A stretch of 64,000 bases of DNA from Breoghania corrubedonensis (GTDB taxonomy: Bacteria > Pseudomonadota > Alphaproteobacteria > Rhizobiales > Stappiaceae): the NCBI RefSeq assembly GCF_003053845.1, contig NZ_QAYG01000001.1, forward strand, positions 186,001 to 250,000, written 5' to 3'. The notes below the pieces were generated by a model. The model searched no databases. It saw only the letters and a program-made list of their open reading frames with translations, and had not been told where the DNA came from. Positions 28,316 through 36,597 of the stretch are shown in pieces. Positions within the stretch are counted from its first letter, which is position 1; each line of letters opens with the position of its first letter. The position numbers and the translations under genes were made by a program.

Positions 28316-28471
28316 TCAGTAGCCGCGCTTGGCCGCCTTCTTGCGCTGCTCCATTTCCTTGAAGCACACCGTTGCGGCCGAAATCGCCTGGATCCCGACG
28401 GGCTTGTACAGCTTGTCGAGATCCGGCTTTTGGTCGGCGTCTTGTTGATTGTCGTTGGCTTCCTTGCTCAT
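28316..28471 (-). CDS. Small hypothetical protein
   Basis: A 51-residue polar protein starting MSKEANDNQQ and ending in a basic tail (KKAAKRGY), with one Cys near residue 34. I do not recognise a named family, though short proteins of this composition (acidic N-terminus, lone 'TVCFKEME' segment, Lys/Arg end) occur singly in Hyphomicrobiales. Start at 28471; the frame goes back to 28516. A GGTCC/GGACC hairpin (about 28500-28515) lies just upstream. Confidence 0.5.
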   Translation of the reverse strand: MSKEANDNQQDADQKPDLDKLYKPVGIQAISAATVCFKEMEQRKKAAKRGY

Positions 28472-28857
28472 CGCTCTCATCCGCATCGCTATAAAATCGG
28501 GTCCTATCGGGACCAAGGTTCCGCACTTATCGTTACGATTGCGTCACTTTCAGGATCACAGCATGTCGTTTACATGGCCAGTCACTTTAAGCGACAACAT
28601 GTAATCTTTCGCGAATGACTGAAGTAACGTCAACGATGCGAAGCGTATCGGGTGTGCGACATTAGCGCTGGGCCATAAATGCATGAGCCCAATGCAGAAA
28701 TGGATGTGCTACCCCACCGGCGGGAGCTTACGTAGCGGCGAAAAGGAAACCCCGCGACGCGACCGCGGAGCTTCGACGCGGGGGGCACGGCGTCCCGAAA
28801 TTTTCCACAACACCCCGCGCCGGGCCTTGTCAAGCGCCCGATGCAGGCCGTGCGCAG
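28472..28857. other. Intergenic region with pdxH terminator
   Basis: About 385 bases without a gene. Apart from the GGTCC hairpin near 28500-28515 and the hairpin at 28750-28783, nothing stands out. Confidence 0.4.
28742..28783 (-). terminator. Probable terminator downstream of pdxH
   Basis: On the minus strand a CCCCGCG / CGCGGGG stem (28777-28783 with 28750-28756), enclosing a G+C-rich 20-base loop, is followed by TTTCCTTTTC. It is about 75 bases after the pdxH stop. Confidence 0.5.
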
Positions 28858-29520
28858 TCAGGGATAGAGCCGCTGCGTGCTCCAGGGCGTGTCGGCGTTT
28901 TCGCGGCGGAACCGAAGCCGGTCGTGCAGTCGGAAGGGCCGATCCTGCCAGAATTCGATCTCGACAGGCTCAAGTCGAAAACCCGACCAGTGCGGCGGGC
29001 GCGGGATTTCGCCGAAGCCGAACTTGGCGGTGAATTTCGCCACTTCCTTTTCCAGTGCAAAACGGCTTTCCAGCGGACGCGACTGCTTGGAAGCCCAGGC
29101 GCCGATACGGCTTCCACGGGCACGCGAGGCGTAATAGGTGTCCGCTTCCTCGCCGGAAACCGGAGTGACTGGCCCCCGCACGCGCACCTGGCGGCGCAGG
29201 CTCTTCCAGTGGAAGCAAAGCGCCGCCTTGCCCTGGCCGAGCAGTTCGCGGCCTTTCGCGCTTTCGTAATTGGTGTAGAAAACGAACCCGCGCGGATCGA
29301 CGTCCTTCAGCAGGACCATACGGACATTCGGCAGGCCGGTTTCATCCACAGACGCAAGTGACATAGCGTTAGGATCGTTGATCTCCGCCGCCTCGGCGTC
29401 TACAAACCATTCTGAAAAAATACGAAACGGATCCGTAGACTCCGCGGACTTACCCTTTGTTAACTCTTCAAAGGGATCTTTGACTGTCTCAGACATACGG
29501 GGTGCTTTCAGGTTCGGCAT
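28858..29520 (-). CDS. pdxH: Pyridoxamine 5'-phosphate oxidase
   Basis: FMN enzyme making pyridoxal 5'-phosphate from PNP/PMP, using oxygen. Visible: [25 protein letters not shown] (FMN contacts), [44 protein letters not shown] and the C-terminal RLYP with W/R ending LRFRRE. 220 residues from the ATG at 29520, or 212 from the ATG at 29496 ([10 protein letters not shown]). Neither has a good Shine-Dalgarno sequence. If the first is used, its start codon and that of the divergent lipoprotein gene share the same CATG. Confidence 0.94.
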   Translation of the reverse strand: MPNLKAPRMSETVKDPFEELTKGKSAESTDPFRIFSEWFVDAEAAEINDPNAMSLASVDETGLPNVRMVLLKDVDPRGFVFYTNYESAKGRELLGQGKAALCFHWKSLRRQVRVRGPVTPVSGEEADTYYASRARGSRIGAWASKQSRPLESRFALEKEVAKFTAKFGFGEIPRPPHWSGFRLEPVEIEFWQDRPFRLHDRLRFRRENADTPWSTQRLYP

Positions 29521-30004
29521 GAGTGTTCACCGCACGACGTTCTATACCGATCGCACTGGCTGGCGCCAGTGGCGCGTCGCACTGGTATCCGTCGCTCTTC
29601 TCGGCCTGGCCGGGTGCGGTCATATCTCGTTCCCCATGGGCAAGAGCAGCGAAAGCGACGCCTCTTCCATCAATACCGGATCCGTCGCCAGCATGAGCGA
29701 CCCGCGAACCGACCGTGACGTCGCGGTGACCGATCGCGGCATCATCGCCTCCACCCTCGCCACCGCGCCCGAAACGCAGGAACCGACGCCGACCCAGCTC
29801 GCCTGGGCCAATCCGGAGACCGGCAACCAGGGCACGATCTTCGAGGTCGTCGATGCCGACCCGAAGGCCGCGGGCAGCTGCCGAAGGTTCTCGACCACCG
29901 CCAATACCATTGACGGCGTGCGCGCCTATTCCGGCATCGCATGTCCCGACAGCTTCGACAAGTGGCACGTGACCGTGCTACAGCCTGCCGACGCTGGCGC
30001 CTGA
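29519..30004 (+). CDS. RT0821/Lpp0805-type surface lipoprotein
   Basis: 161 residues. A basic N-terminus, a hydrophobic stretch and the lipobox LAGC (Cys33) mark a lipoprotein. After a Ser/Asp/Thr-rich spacer, the C-terminal 60 residues ([19 protein letters not shown], then CRRFSTT and YSGIACPD) match the conserved end of the RT0821/Lpp0805 outer-membrane protein family, known as surface antigens in rickettsiae and widespread in Hyphomicrobiales. Function unresolved. Start at the ATG at 29519 with AGG seven bases upstream. Divergent from pdxH with no spacer. The next gene is a J-domain protein 217 bases downstream. Confidence 0.78.
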   Translation: MSVHRTTFYTDRTGWRQWRVALVSVALLGLAGCGHISFPMGKSSESDASSINTGSVASMSDPRTDRDVAVTDRGIIASTLATAPETQEPTPTQLAWANPETGNQGTIFEVVDADPKAAGSCRRFSTTANTIDGVRAYSGIACPDSFDKWHVTVLQPADAGA

Positions 30005-30221
30005 GGCCCGGCCCGCTCTCGATCCCTGATCGCTGCAAGTCCCGCGAAACGGCGCATTCAAGCTCCACGCAAGCGGTTGCACGGCAAATCGGCTGCGGGC
30101 CTGTCTACCTCTGGATTTTATTCCTACGAAACCCCATATCGGCGATGAATGGACGTCGGGGCGACGTCCGCTTACCATCGCCACGCTCGTGAGTGAGCGT
30201 TCTTCAACCACGGACCTGATC

Positions 30222-31244
30222 ATGCGCGATCCGTACCAAGTTCTTGGCCTGACAAAATCCGCGAGCGAGGCGGACATCAAGCGTGCCTACCGCAAGCTCG
30301 CCAAGAAGTACCATCCCGATCAGCATCCTGACGACAAGAGCGCGCAGGACAGGTTCTCGGAGGTCAATCAGGCCTACGAGATCATCGGCGACAAGGCCAA
30401 GCGCGCGCAGTTCGACCGCGGCGAGATCGATGCCGAGGGCAAGCAGCGGTTCCAGGGGTTTGAAGGCTTTCAGGGCGCGCAAGGCGGCGGACGGCCCGGC
30501 GGCTGGCACTTCCGCCAGGGCGGCGGGGGGCCCGGAGGGGCGGCGGGTGCCGGCGGGTTCGATGACATCCTGAACGAGATTTTCGGCAGTTTCGGCGGCG
30601 GCGCACGTGCGCGTGGTGCCAGTGCCGGTGCCGGTGGAGGCCCAGGAGCCGGCGGCCCCGGATTGGGCGGCGCCGGCATGGGAGCGGGTGCCGGCACGCG
30701 CACACGGCCCCAACAGGGCGAGGACGTGACGATCGTCACCCGCGTCACGCTGGAAGAACTGGCCCATGGCGGCAAGGCCCGCGTGACATTGCCCAACGGC
30801 AAGACGCTGTCCGTCACCGTTCCGGCCGGCACGCAGTCGGGAGACCAGATCCGCCTGAAGGGCCAGGGCAACCCCGGCCCCGCCGGCGGGCCGGCAGGCG
30901 ATGCCTGGGTGACGGTGCAGTTTTCTCCGCACCCCCATTTCACGCCCGAGGGCAGCAATCTGAGACTGAACCTTCCGCTGACGCTCTACGAAGCGGTGCT
31001 GGGCGCCAAGGTCCGCGTGCCGACGCTCGACAGCGCGGTGGAGATGACGATCCCCGCCAATTCATCGGGCGGGCGCACATTGCGGTTGAAGGGCAAGGGC
31101 CTGCCGACCAAGGAAGGCGGACATGGCGATCTTCTGGTGTCGCTGCGCCTCACGCTGCCCGAGGGCGGCGATGCCGATCTGGAAAAGCTCATGCGCGTGT
31201 GGCAGAGCACCAAACCCTACAGCCCACGCTCCGGCATGGAGTAA
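30222..31244 (+). CDS. J-domain protein (CbpA/DnaJ-like, no zinc finger)
   Basis: Hsp40-type co-chaperone that would stimulate DnaK. Residues 1-65 form a J domain with the essential HPD at 31-33 (KKYHPDQHPDD); a Gly-rich linker follows (about 85-170, very high G/A content), then the two beta-sandwich client-binding domains (EDVTIVTRVTLEELAHGG to the end). The Cys-rich zinc domain of true DnaJ is absent, so it is a class B protein. 340 residues from the ATG at 30222; GTG codons at 30189 and 30193 are possible alternatives. Confidence 0.9.
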   Translation: MRDPYQVLGLTKSASEADIKRAYRKLAKKYHPDQHPDDKSAQDRFSEVNQAYEIIGDKAKRAQFDRGEIDAEGKQRFQGFEGFQGAQGGGRPGGWHFRQGGGGPGGAAGAGGFDDILNEIFGSFGGGARARGASAGAGGGPGAGGPGLGGAGMGAGAGTRTRPQQGEDVTIVTRVTLEELAHGGKARVTLPNGKTLSVTVPAGTQSGDQIRLKGQGNPGPAGGPAGDAWVTVQFSPHPHFTPEGSNLRLNLPLTLYEAVLGAKVRVPTLDSAVEMTIPANSSGGRTLRLKGKGLPTKEGGHGDLLVSLRLTLPEGGDADLEKLMRVWQSTKPYSPRSGME

Positions 31245-31550
31245 GACGGGGAAGGTCTGCCGGAGTTCCGTGACGGCGGAGCCTTCTTCACGTGCTTGGC
31301 GGCACGTCCTAAGAGGCGTCCCTTCGGGCCTGCTCACAATCTGGCCGGCGATTGGTGTCGGGCAGCCCGCACCACTCTCCGCTCGTCATCCCTGCCTGCG
31401 ACCGGCAATGACGGGGACAGTTTTGCGAACTGCGACCCAACACCACTTGCCGACCCTCCCTTGCGGAGGCCTGAAGCGCCTCCTCAAGGAATCGGACGCA
31501 CGTACGTTCTTCCATGCATCCGCACCTGCGCGGCAAGTGCAGCTTGCCGC
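31245..31550. other. Intergenic region dnaJ-like / SDR (convergent)
   Basis: 306 bases. A short imperfect dyad around 31385-31412 (GTCATCCCTGCC ... GGCAATGAC) resembles a very degenerate or solo version of the palindromic repeats at 11.7 and 47.5 kb. No terminator with a T-run was seen. Confidence 0.35.
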
Positions 31551-32402
31551 CTATCCCATGCCAGCCGGCGCCGGGATGTCGTCGGGCACGAAGAAGTCGG
31601 GTGCCAGCGCCACGTCGGGGTCCATCCGGTACTGATCGAAATCGGTCCAGCCCTCGCCCGCGAGAAAGGTGTCATCGATCAGGAAATTGCCGGTGAACTC
31701 GCGCGACGGCTTTGCGAAGATCGCGGCGGCCGCATCGGCCAGGATTTCGGGCTTGCGGCTGGCGTGCATCATGGCATCGCCGCCCAGCAGGTTCTTGACC
31801 GCCGCCGTGGCGATGACCGTGCGCGGCCACAGCGCGTTGACCGCGATGCCGGCGCTGCGCAGTTCGCCCGCAAGGCCCAGCACCACAAGGCTCATGCCGT
31901 ATTTCGCGATCGAATAGGGCGTGTGGCCGGCGAACCACTTCTCCTTCATGTCGAGCGGCGGCGAGAGCATCAGGATGTGCGGGTTCTCCGCCTTTTCCAG
32001 ATGCGGGATGGCGTATTTGGAGGTCATCAACGTGCCGCGCGTGTTGATCTGATGCATCAGATCGAAGCGCTTCATGTCCGTCTTCTGGACGTTGGTCAGC
32101 TGGATCGCGCTGGCGTTGTTGACCACGATATCCAGCCCGCCGAACGTCTCCACGGTCGCCGCGATGGCCTCCTTCACGCTTTCCTCGTCACGCACGTCGA
32201 CGACGAGCGGCAGCGCCTTGCCGCCGGCCGCTTCGATCTCGTCCGCCGCGGTGTAGATCGTCCCCTCCAGCTTGGGATGGGGTTCCGCGGTCTTGGCCGC
32301 GATTGTGACGTTGGCTCCCTCGCGGGCTGCCTTGAGCGCGATCGTGAGACCGATGCCACGCGAGGCACCGGTGATGAAAAGCGTCTTTCCGGCCAGGCTC
32401 AT
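31551..32402 (-). CDS. SDR-family NAD(P)-dependent oxidoreductase (HSDL2-like)
   Basis: Short-chain dehydrogenase of 283 residues. Nucleotide fold with TGASRGIG (about 10-17), NNASAI (about 90-95), catalytic YSIAKYG (Tyr-x3-Lys, about 165-171) and an expanded C-terminus FLIDDTFLAGEG. The 'PPLDMKEKW' segment and the overall plan are those of the hydroxysteroid dehydrogenase-like protein 2 group, linked to lipid metabolism. Start at 32402, four bases after GGGAGAG; it lies 15 bases after the enoyl-CoA hydratase stop, so they are co-transcribed. Substrate unknown, probably a fatty-acyl or isoprenoid intermediate. Confidence 0.9.
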   Translation of the reverse strand: MSLAGKTLFITGASRGIGLTIALKAAREGANVTIAAKTAEPHPKLEGTIYTAADEIEAAGGKALPLVVDVRDEESVKEAIAATVETFGGLDIVVNNASAIQLTNVQKTDMKRFDLMHQINTRGTLMTSKYAIPHLEKAENPHILMLSPPLDMKEKWFAGHTPYSIAKYGMSLVVLGLAGELRSAGIAVNALWPRTVIATAAVKNLLGGDAMMHASRKPEILADAAAAIFAKPSREFTGNFLIDDTFLAGEGWTDFDQYRMDPDVALAPDFFVPDDIPAPAGMG

Positions 32403-32416
32403 GTTTCTCTCCCAGT

Positions 32417-33163
32417 TCAACCCTTGCTGCGCGCCATGAAGGCGGCGAATGCGGCACGCGCCTCGTCCGATTGCAGACGGGCGCGAAAGGCGGCGGATTC
32501 CTCATCGATGCGGGCGATGATCGCCTCCCGGTCGCCACGCAGGAACCGCCTCGCGATGGCGAGCGCGGCCGGCGGCTTGGCGGCGATGGTGCGCGCGGCG
32601 GCCAGCGCCGTCTCCTCCAGCGCCCCCTCCTCCACCACGTGATTGACGAGCCCGGCCCGGAATGCGGCCTCGGCATCCAGCGGCGCCCCCAGACACAACA
32701 GTTCGAAGGCCCGCTGCGGCCCCATGATGGCGGGGGCCAGCAACGTGGAAGCAGCTTCCGGCACCAGCCCCAGATCAAGGAAAGGGGTGCGGATCGTCGC
32801 GCGCGGCGAAGCGAAGACCATGTCGCAATGCATCAGCATGGTGGCGCCGACACCGATGGCGAGGCCATCCACGGCGGCAAGCACCGGCTTTTGCGATGCC
32901 GCGATGGCCTTCAGGAAACGGATCACCTCCGTTCCCAGCCCCTGCCCGGTTTCCGCGACCTTCATGAAGTCTGCGATGTCGTTGCCGGCGGTGAAGGCGC
33001 CGGGTCCCCCCAGGATCAGCGAGACGCGAACATCCTCCGCCATATCCGCGTCTTCGAGGGCCTCGGCCATCGCCTCGTACATGGTCCCGGTCAGCGCGTT
33101 CTTCTTTTCCGGACGATCCATGCGGATCGTCCGGATACCGTTATTCGTCTCAGTGCGGATCAT
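32417..33163 (-). CDS. Enoyl-CoA hydratase/isomerase family protein
   Basis: Crotonase-fold enzyme of 248 residues. The oxyanion-hole segments are present: GGPGAFTAGNDIADF (first Gly-Gly turn, about 50-64) and AVDGLAIGVGATMLMHCD (about 96-113). The catalytic Glu position near residue 113 is Asp/hydrophobic (MLMHCDMVFAS) and EAAST (about 136) carries one Glu, so hydratase versus isomerase activity cannot be told. It is the middle gene of an acyl-CoA dehydrogenase / hydratase / SDR operon and therefore probably a beta-oxidation or related acyl-CoA pathway step. Confidence 0.88.
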   Translation of the reverse strand: MIRTETNNGIRTIRMDRPEKKNALTGTMYEAMAEALEDADMAEDVRVSLILGGPGAFTAGNDIADFMKVAETGQGLGTEVIRFLKAIAASQKPVLAAVDGLAIGVGATMLMHCDMVFASPRATIRTPFLDLGLVPEAASTLLAPAIMGPQRAFELLCLGAPLDAEAAFRAGLVNHVVEEGALEETALAAARTIAAKPPAALAIARRFLRGDREAIIARIDEESAAFRARLQSDEARAAFAAFMARSKG

Positions 33164-33217
33164 GATCCCCCCTGCTCCCTCGTTCTCGTCGTATTCAAGG
33201 TTCGGCCCGGTATCGGA

Positions 33218-35002
33218 TCAGCCAGCCATCAACGCGGCATCGGCCGTCAGCAGGCTGGCGGAACCATCCGTCACCGTGAAACGCAGGGATGCGGTTTCGC
33301 CGATCAGATTGCCGGCGAAATAGCGCGCGACATGGATGCGAAGCGCATCGGCCGGGGCTTCCACGCCGATGCGGGCGGTCGCCAGCGCACCTTGCACCAG
33401 CAGCGCGCCACCGGCGGCAAGACCGAACAGCCGGAGAAAGGGCGTGGCGCCGGCAAGCGCCTCTTCCATGCGGCCGTCCTTCTGAGCCTCCAGCATCCAG
33501 TCGGTCGCGGCGGCGAGGTCATCGAGCGCGGTACCGACCTTGCCGGCCATTTCGGCAAAGCCGTCATGGTTCTGCGTCGCCGCCTCGTTGACGATGGCAC
33601 GCATCTCCTCGATGAAACCACGCACCTCGCCGCTGCCCGAGAGCGGCAGCTTGCGGGTGACGAGGTCGATCGCCTGGATGCCGTTGGTGCCCTCGTAGAT
33701 CGGGGCGATGCGCGCATCGCGCAGGAACTGGGCCGCGCCCGTCTCCTCAATATAGCCCATGCCGCCGTGGATCTGGACGCCGAGCGAGGCGACCTCGACA
33801 CCGATATCGGTGGGCACGGCCTTGGCGAGCGGGGTGAGGAGTGCGGCGCGCTCCGCCCAGCTCTTTTTCTCCGCGCCCTCGGACTTGTGGGCCATGTCGA
33901 TGGCCGCCGCGCAGCGGTAACACAGCGCCCGGGCAACACTTGTGAGCGCGCGCATGGTCATCAGGTTGCGGCGGATATCGGGATGGGCGGAGATCGGGCT
34001 CATGCCCTCGCCCGACCAGCCCGGCGCCTTGCCCTGACGGCGTTCATTGGCATAGGCGAGCGCATGCTGGAGGGCGGCTTCCGCGACGCCAAGCCCCTGC
34101 ACGCCGACGGCAAGCCGGGCGTTGTTCATCATCGTGAACATGCAGGCGAGCCCCTTGTGCTCCTCGCCGACGAGCCAGCCCTTCGCGCCGCCCTTGTCGC
34201 CATAGACCATGGTGCAGGTGGGCGAGCCGTGGATGCCGAGCTTGTGTTCGACGCTGGCGCAATGGACGTCGTTGCGCTCGCCCAGGGTGCCATCCTCGTT
34301 GACGAGGAATTTCGGCACCAGGAAAAGCGAGATGCCGCGCGTTCCAGCCGGCGCATCGGGCAGGCGGGCAAGCACCAGATGGACGATGTTGTCGGTCAGG
34401 TCGTGTTCGCCGTAGGTGATGAAGATCTTCTGGCCGAAAACGGAGTAGGTGCCGTCTTCGTTGCGGTCGGCGCGCGAGCGCAGGGCACCGAGATCGGAGC
34501 CGGCCTGCGGCTCCGTCAGGTTCATCGTCGCCATCCATTCGCCGGAGACGAGCTTGGCAAGATAGGTCTTTTTCAGGTCGTCGCTGGCGTGGGCGATCAA
34601 TGCCTCGATGGCGCCGGCGGTCAGTGTCGGGCCGATGGCGAAGGACATGGAGGCGGAATTCCACATCTCGTAGGTCGCGACCTGCAGCATCGTGGGCAGA
34701 TCCTGGCCGCCATAGGCCGCCGGCGCGGTCAGGCCGTTCCAGCCGCCTTCCGCCCAGCCACTATATGCCTCGCGCCAGCCCGGCGGTGTCGTCACCTCGC
34801 CGTTGTCCCAAGGGGTGCCAAAACGGTCGGCGATCTTGTTGAGCGGCGCGATCTCCTCCGCCGCGAAACGTCCCGCCTCGCCGAGGATCGCCTCAACAAG
34901 GTCCTCGCTCAATTCGTCGCCGCCGAACGCATCGGCGATGCGGTCGAATTCCGCGACATGCCGCAGCATGAATCCGATTTCGGATACGGGAGCGCTATAC
35001 AT
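33218..35002 (-). CDS. Acyl-CoA dehydrogenase with extended C-terminus
   Basis: FAD flavoenzyme introducing the alpha-beta double bond in acyl-CoA. 594 residues, the length of the FadE-like group with an extra C-terminal domain. Visible: MNLTEPQAGSDLGALR and GEHDLTDNIVHLVLAR (substrate/flavin loops), the catalytic-base region YEGTNGIQAIDLVTRKL, and QIHGGMGYIEETGAAQFLRDARI. Start chosen at 35002 (MYSAPVSEIGF) with GAGG nine bases upstream; ATG at 35011 is an alternative. A longer frame to 35641 overlaps the divergent gene and is not real. First gene of the operon, with the hydratase 54 bases downstream. Confidence 0.93.
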   Translation of the reverse strand: MYSAPVSEIGFMLRHVAEFDRIADAFGGDELSEDLVEAILGEAGRFAAEEIAPLNKIADRFGTPWDNGEVTTPPGWREAYSGWAEGGWNGLTAPAAYGGQDLPTMLQVATYEMWNSASMSFAIGPTLTAGAIEALIAHASDDLKKTYLAKLVSGEWMATMNLTEPQAGSDLGALRSRADRNEDGTYSVFGQKIFITYGEHDLTDNIVHLVLARLPDAPAGTRGISLFLVPKFLVNEDGTLGERNDVHCASVEHKLGIHGSPTCTMVYGDKGGAKGWLVGEEHKGLACMFTMMNNARLAVGVQGLGVAEAALQHALAYANERRQGKAPGWSGEGMSPISAHPDIRRNLMTMRALTSVARALCYRCAAAIDMAHKSEGAEKKSWAERAALLTPLAKAVPTDIGVEVASLGVQIHGGMGYIEETGAAQFLRDARIAPIYEGTNGIQAIDLVTRKLPLSGSGEVRGFIEEMRAIVNEAATQNHDGFAEMAGKVGTALDDLAAATDWMLEAQKDGRMEEALAGATPFLRLFGLAAGGALLVQGALATARIGVEAPADALRIHVARYFAGNLIGETASLRFTVTDGSASLLTADAALMAG

Positions 35003-35161
35003 GAAAGTCATCCTCACCCTTGACCTTGACGTGGGGCAGCTGGTTGCGCAAAACGCATGCGCCTCCTGATTGAAGACGACTCTGCCTCCTCCGCAATCGC
35101 CTTCCGGGGCGACAGTAGCGCGCCTGACCATGCCGTCAACGATGCCGCTAGGGAAACACCG

Positions 35162-36175
35162 ATGACTATCTGGCGGATCGATCCGACAAGCGACGACTTC
35201 ATGGTCCATGAGGGCTTCCGCCGTGCGGTGGATGCGATCCTTGCCGGCGACCTCGTCGCCGTGCCGACGGAAACGGTCTATGGCCTTGCCGCGGACGCGA
35301 CGAACGCCGAGGCCTGCGCGCGCATCTATGCCGCCAAGGGCCGACCGCGGTTCAATCCGCTCATCAGCCATCTCCCCGACATGGAAGCAGCACTGCGGAT
35401 CGGCGTCTTCGACGCGCGCGCGCAGGCGCTGGCCGATGCCTTCTGGCCCGGCCCGATGACCCTCGTCGTGCCGCGCCGGCCGGGAGCGCCGGTTTGCGAT
35501 CTTGCGACGGCGGGGCTCGACACGATCGCCCTGCGGGTTCCCGATGCCCCGATCATGCAGGCGCTGGCGCGCGAAAGCGGACGCCCGCTCGCAGCGCCCA
35601 GCGCCAACCGTTCGGGGCGAATCAGTCCGACCACGGCGCAAGCGGTGAACGAGGATCTCGGCGAACGCGTTCCGGTCATTCTCGATGCGGGCCTGACGCG
35701 GGTGGGCGTGGAATCAACCATCGTCGCTCTACTGGAGGGAGAAGCCCGGCTGTTGCGCCCCGGCGGCATCGCGCGCGAGGATCTGGAGCGCGTTCTCGGC
35801 CGCCCTCTCGCAGCCCCCGCCGCCGCAAGCGCGGACACCCCGGCCGGGCCGGGCATGCTGAAATCCCACTACGCGCCCCGCGCAAGGGTGCGGCTGGAGG
35901 CCGACGACATCGCCCCCGGCGAGGCCTATCTCGGGTTTGGACCGGTGCCCGATGCGATTGCCCGCAAGGCCAGCATCGCTCGAACCCTCAGCGAGAAAGG
36001 CGACGTAGAGGAAGCTGCCGCTCGTCTTTTCTCAGATCTTCGAGCCCTCGATGCCACGGGCGTGGCCTCCATAGCCGTGGCTCCCATACCGAAAACCGGG
36101 CTCGGCGAGGCGATCAACGACCGTTTGGGTCGCGCCGCCGCCGACCGGACGGGCCCCGGCGCGCGCGAGGACTGA
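35162..36175 (+). CDS. tsaC: L-threonylcarbamoyladenylate synthase
   Basis: Makes threonylcarbamoyl-AMP from threonine, bicarbonate and ATP for the t6A37 tRNA modification. 337 residues: the YrdC domain (about 10-205; VPTETVYGLAADAT, AAKGRPRFNPLISHL, TLVVPRRPGAPV, APSANRSGRISPTTA) is followed by a linker and the Sua5 C-terminal domain, so it is the Sua5-type long form. Start at the ATG at 35162 with AGGGAAA upstream. Divergent from the acyl-CoA dehydrogenase gene. No clear terminator for about 230 bases after it, where the strong terminator of the next candidate RNA lies. Confidence 0.93.
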   Translation: MTIWRIDPTSDDFMVHEGFRRAVDAILAGDLVAVPTETVYGLAADATNAEACARIYAAKGRPRFNPLISHLPDMEAALRIGVFDARAQALADAFWPGPMTLVVPRRPGAPVCDLATAGLDTIALRVPDAPIMQALARESGRPLAAPSANRSGRISPTTAQAVNEDLGERVPVILDAGLTRVGVESTIVALLEGEARLLRPGGIAREDLERVLGRPLAAPAAASADTPAGPGMLKSHYAPRARVRLEADDIAPGEAYLGFGPVPDAIARKASIARTLSEKGDVEEAAARLFSDLRALDATGVASIAVAPIPKTGLGEAINDRLGRAAADRTGPGARED

Positions 36176-36301
36176 CAGCGTAATACAATCTTCTTCGTTT
36201 CGAACACACCACATATAAACGACCTGTTTAGATTTATAAGTAAATTCCACTAAGATTCGTCTCTATAAGTATTTTCTATTTCGACTATTCCTATTTTATT
36301 C

Positions 36302-36330
36302 TTGCCGCCCTCGGCCACTTCTGGCATAAA
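36302..36330 (+). promoter_or_regulatory. Predicted promoter of the candidate small RNA
   Basis: TTGCCG (36302-36307), a 17-base spacer and CATAAA (36325-36330), four matches of six to each sigma-70 hexamer. Transcription would begin near 36337. The A+T-rich sequence just upstream may act as an UP-like element. Confidence 0.4.
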
Positions 36331-36336
36331 GCTTCT

Positions 36337-36447
36337 CGGAACCCCTGGTGATGCAGCGGACCTCCCAACCCCGGGCAAGACTCCTCCCATTTGCCCGCAC
36401 CTTTCCGGCGACAGTTATTCTCATAACTGTCGCTTTCTTTTTTTTCT
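36337..36447 (+). ncRNA. Candidate trans-acting small RNA with anti-Shine-Dalgarno loop
   Basis: About 110 bases between a predicted promoter and a very strong intrinsic terminator. A hairpin at 36372-36397 has a 7-bp stem CGGGCAA / TTGCCCG presenting the 12-base loop GACTCCTCCCAT, whose CTCCTCCC is complementary to Shine-Dalgarno sequences; a second CCTCCC lies at 36361-36366. This layout is the one known from alphaproteobacterial small RNAs with exposed anti-SD loops (rhizobial alpha-r14/NfeR1, Rhodobacter CcsR). Alternatively it could be a long 3' untranslated region of tsaC ending in a terminator. No coding frame of note. Confidence 0.55.
36408..36447 (+). terminator. Strong intrinsic terminator
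   Basis: Perfect 11-bp stem GCGACAGTTAT / ATAACTGTCGC around a TCTC loop, followed by TTTC and a run of eight T. One of the best terminators in the window. Confidence 0.9.
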
Positions 36448-36597
36448 CCCACGTCATTTGCGCGCCTCTCCGCCATCTCCTTGACGCGATACTGACGTCA
36501 GGGCTCCAAATGCCGGGCTTTCCCGATAAGGCGGATTGACAGGAAATGCCCGGGCGCGTCTGATCGGCGGATTGACAAACATTCATCGGGGTCCGAC

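Larger units (their letters stand above)
36176..36597. other. Intergenic region holding a candidate small RNA
   Basis: 422 bases. The first 130 (36180-36310) are markedly A+T-rich and carry no gene; then come a predicted promoter, a candidate small RNA and a strong terminator (listed separately). Two 12-bp direct copies of GGCGGATTGACA lie at 36530-36541 and 36566-36577 just before the next gene and could be operator or promoter elements. Confidence 0.5.

Noticed and set aside
35014-35202. 62-residue minus-strand frame with a signal-peptide-like start, between the acyl-CoA dehydrogenase gene and tsaC
   Set aside because: It overlaps the tsaC start and the dehydrogenase ribosome-binding region, has no ribosome-binding site and no recognisable mature part.
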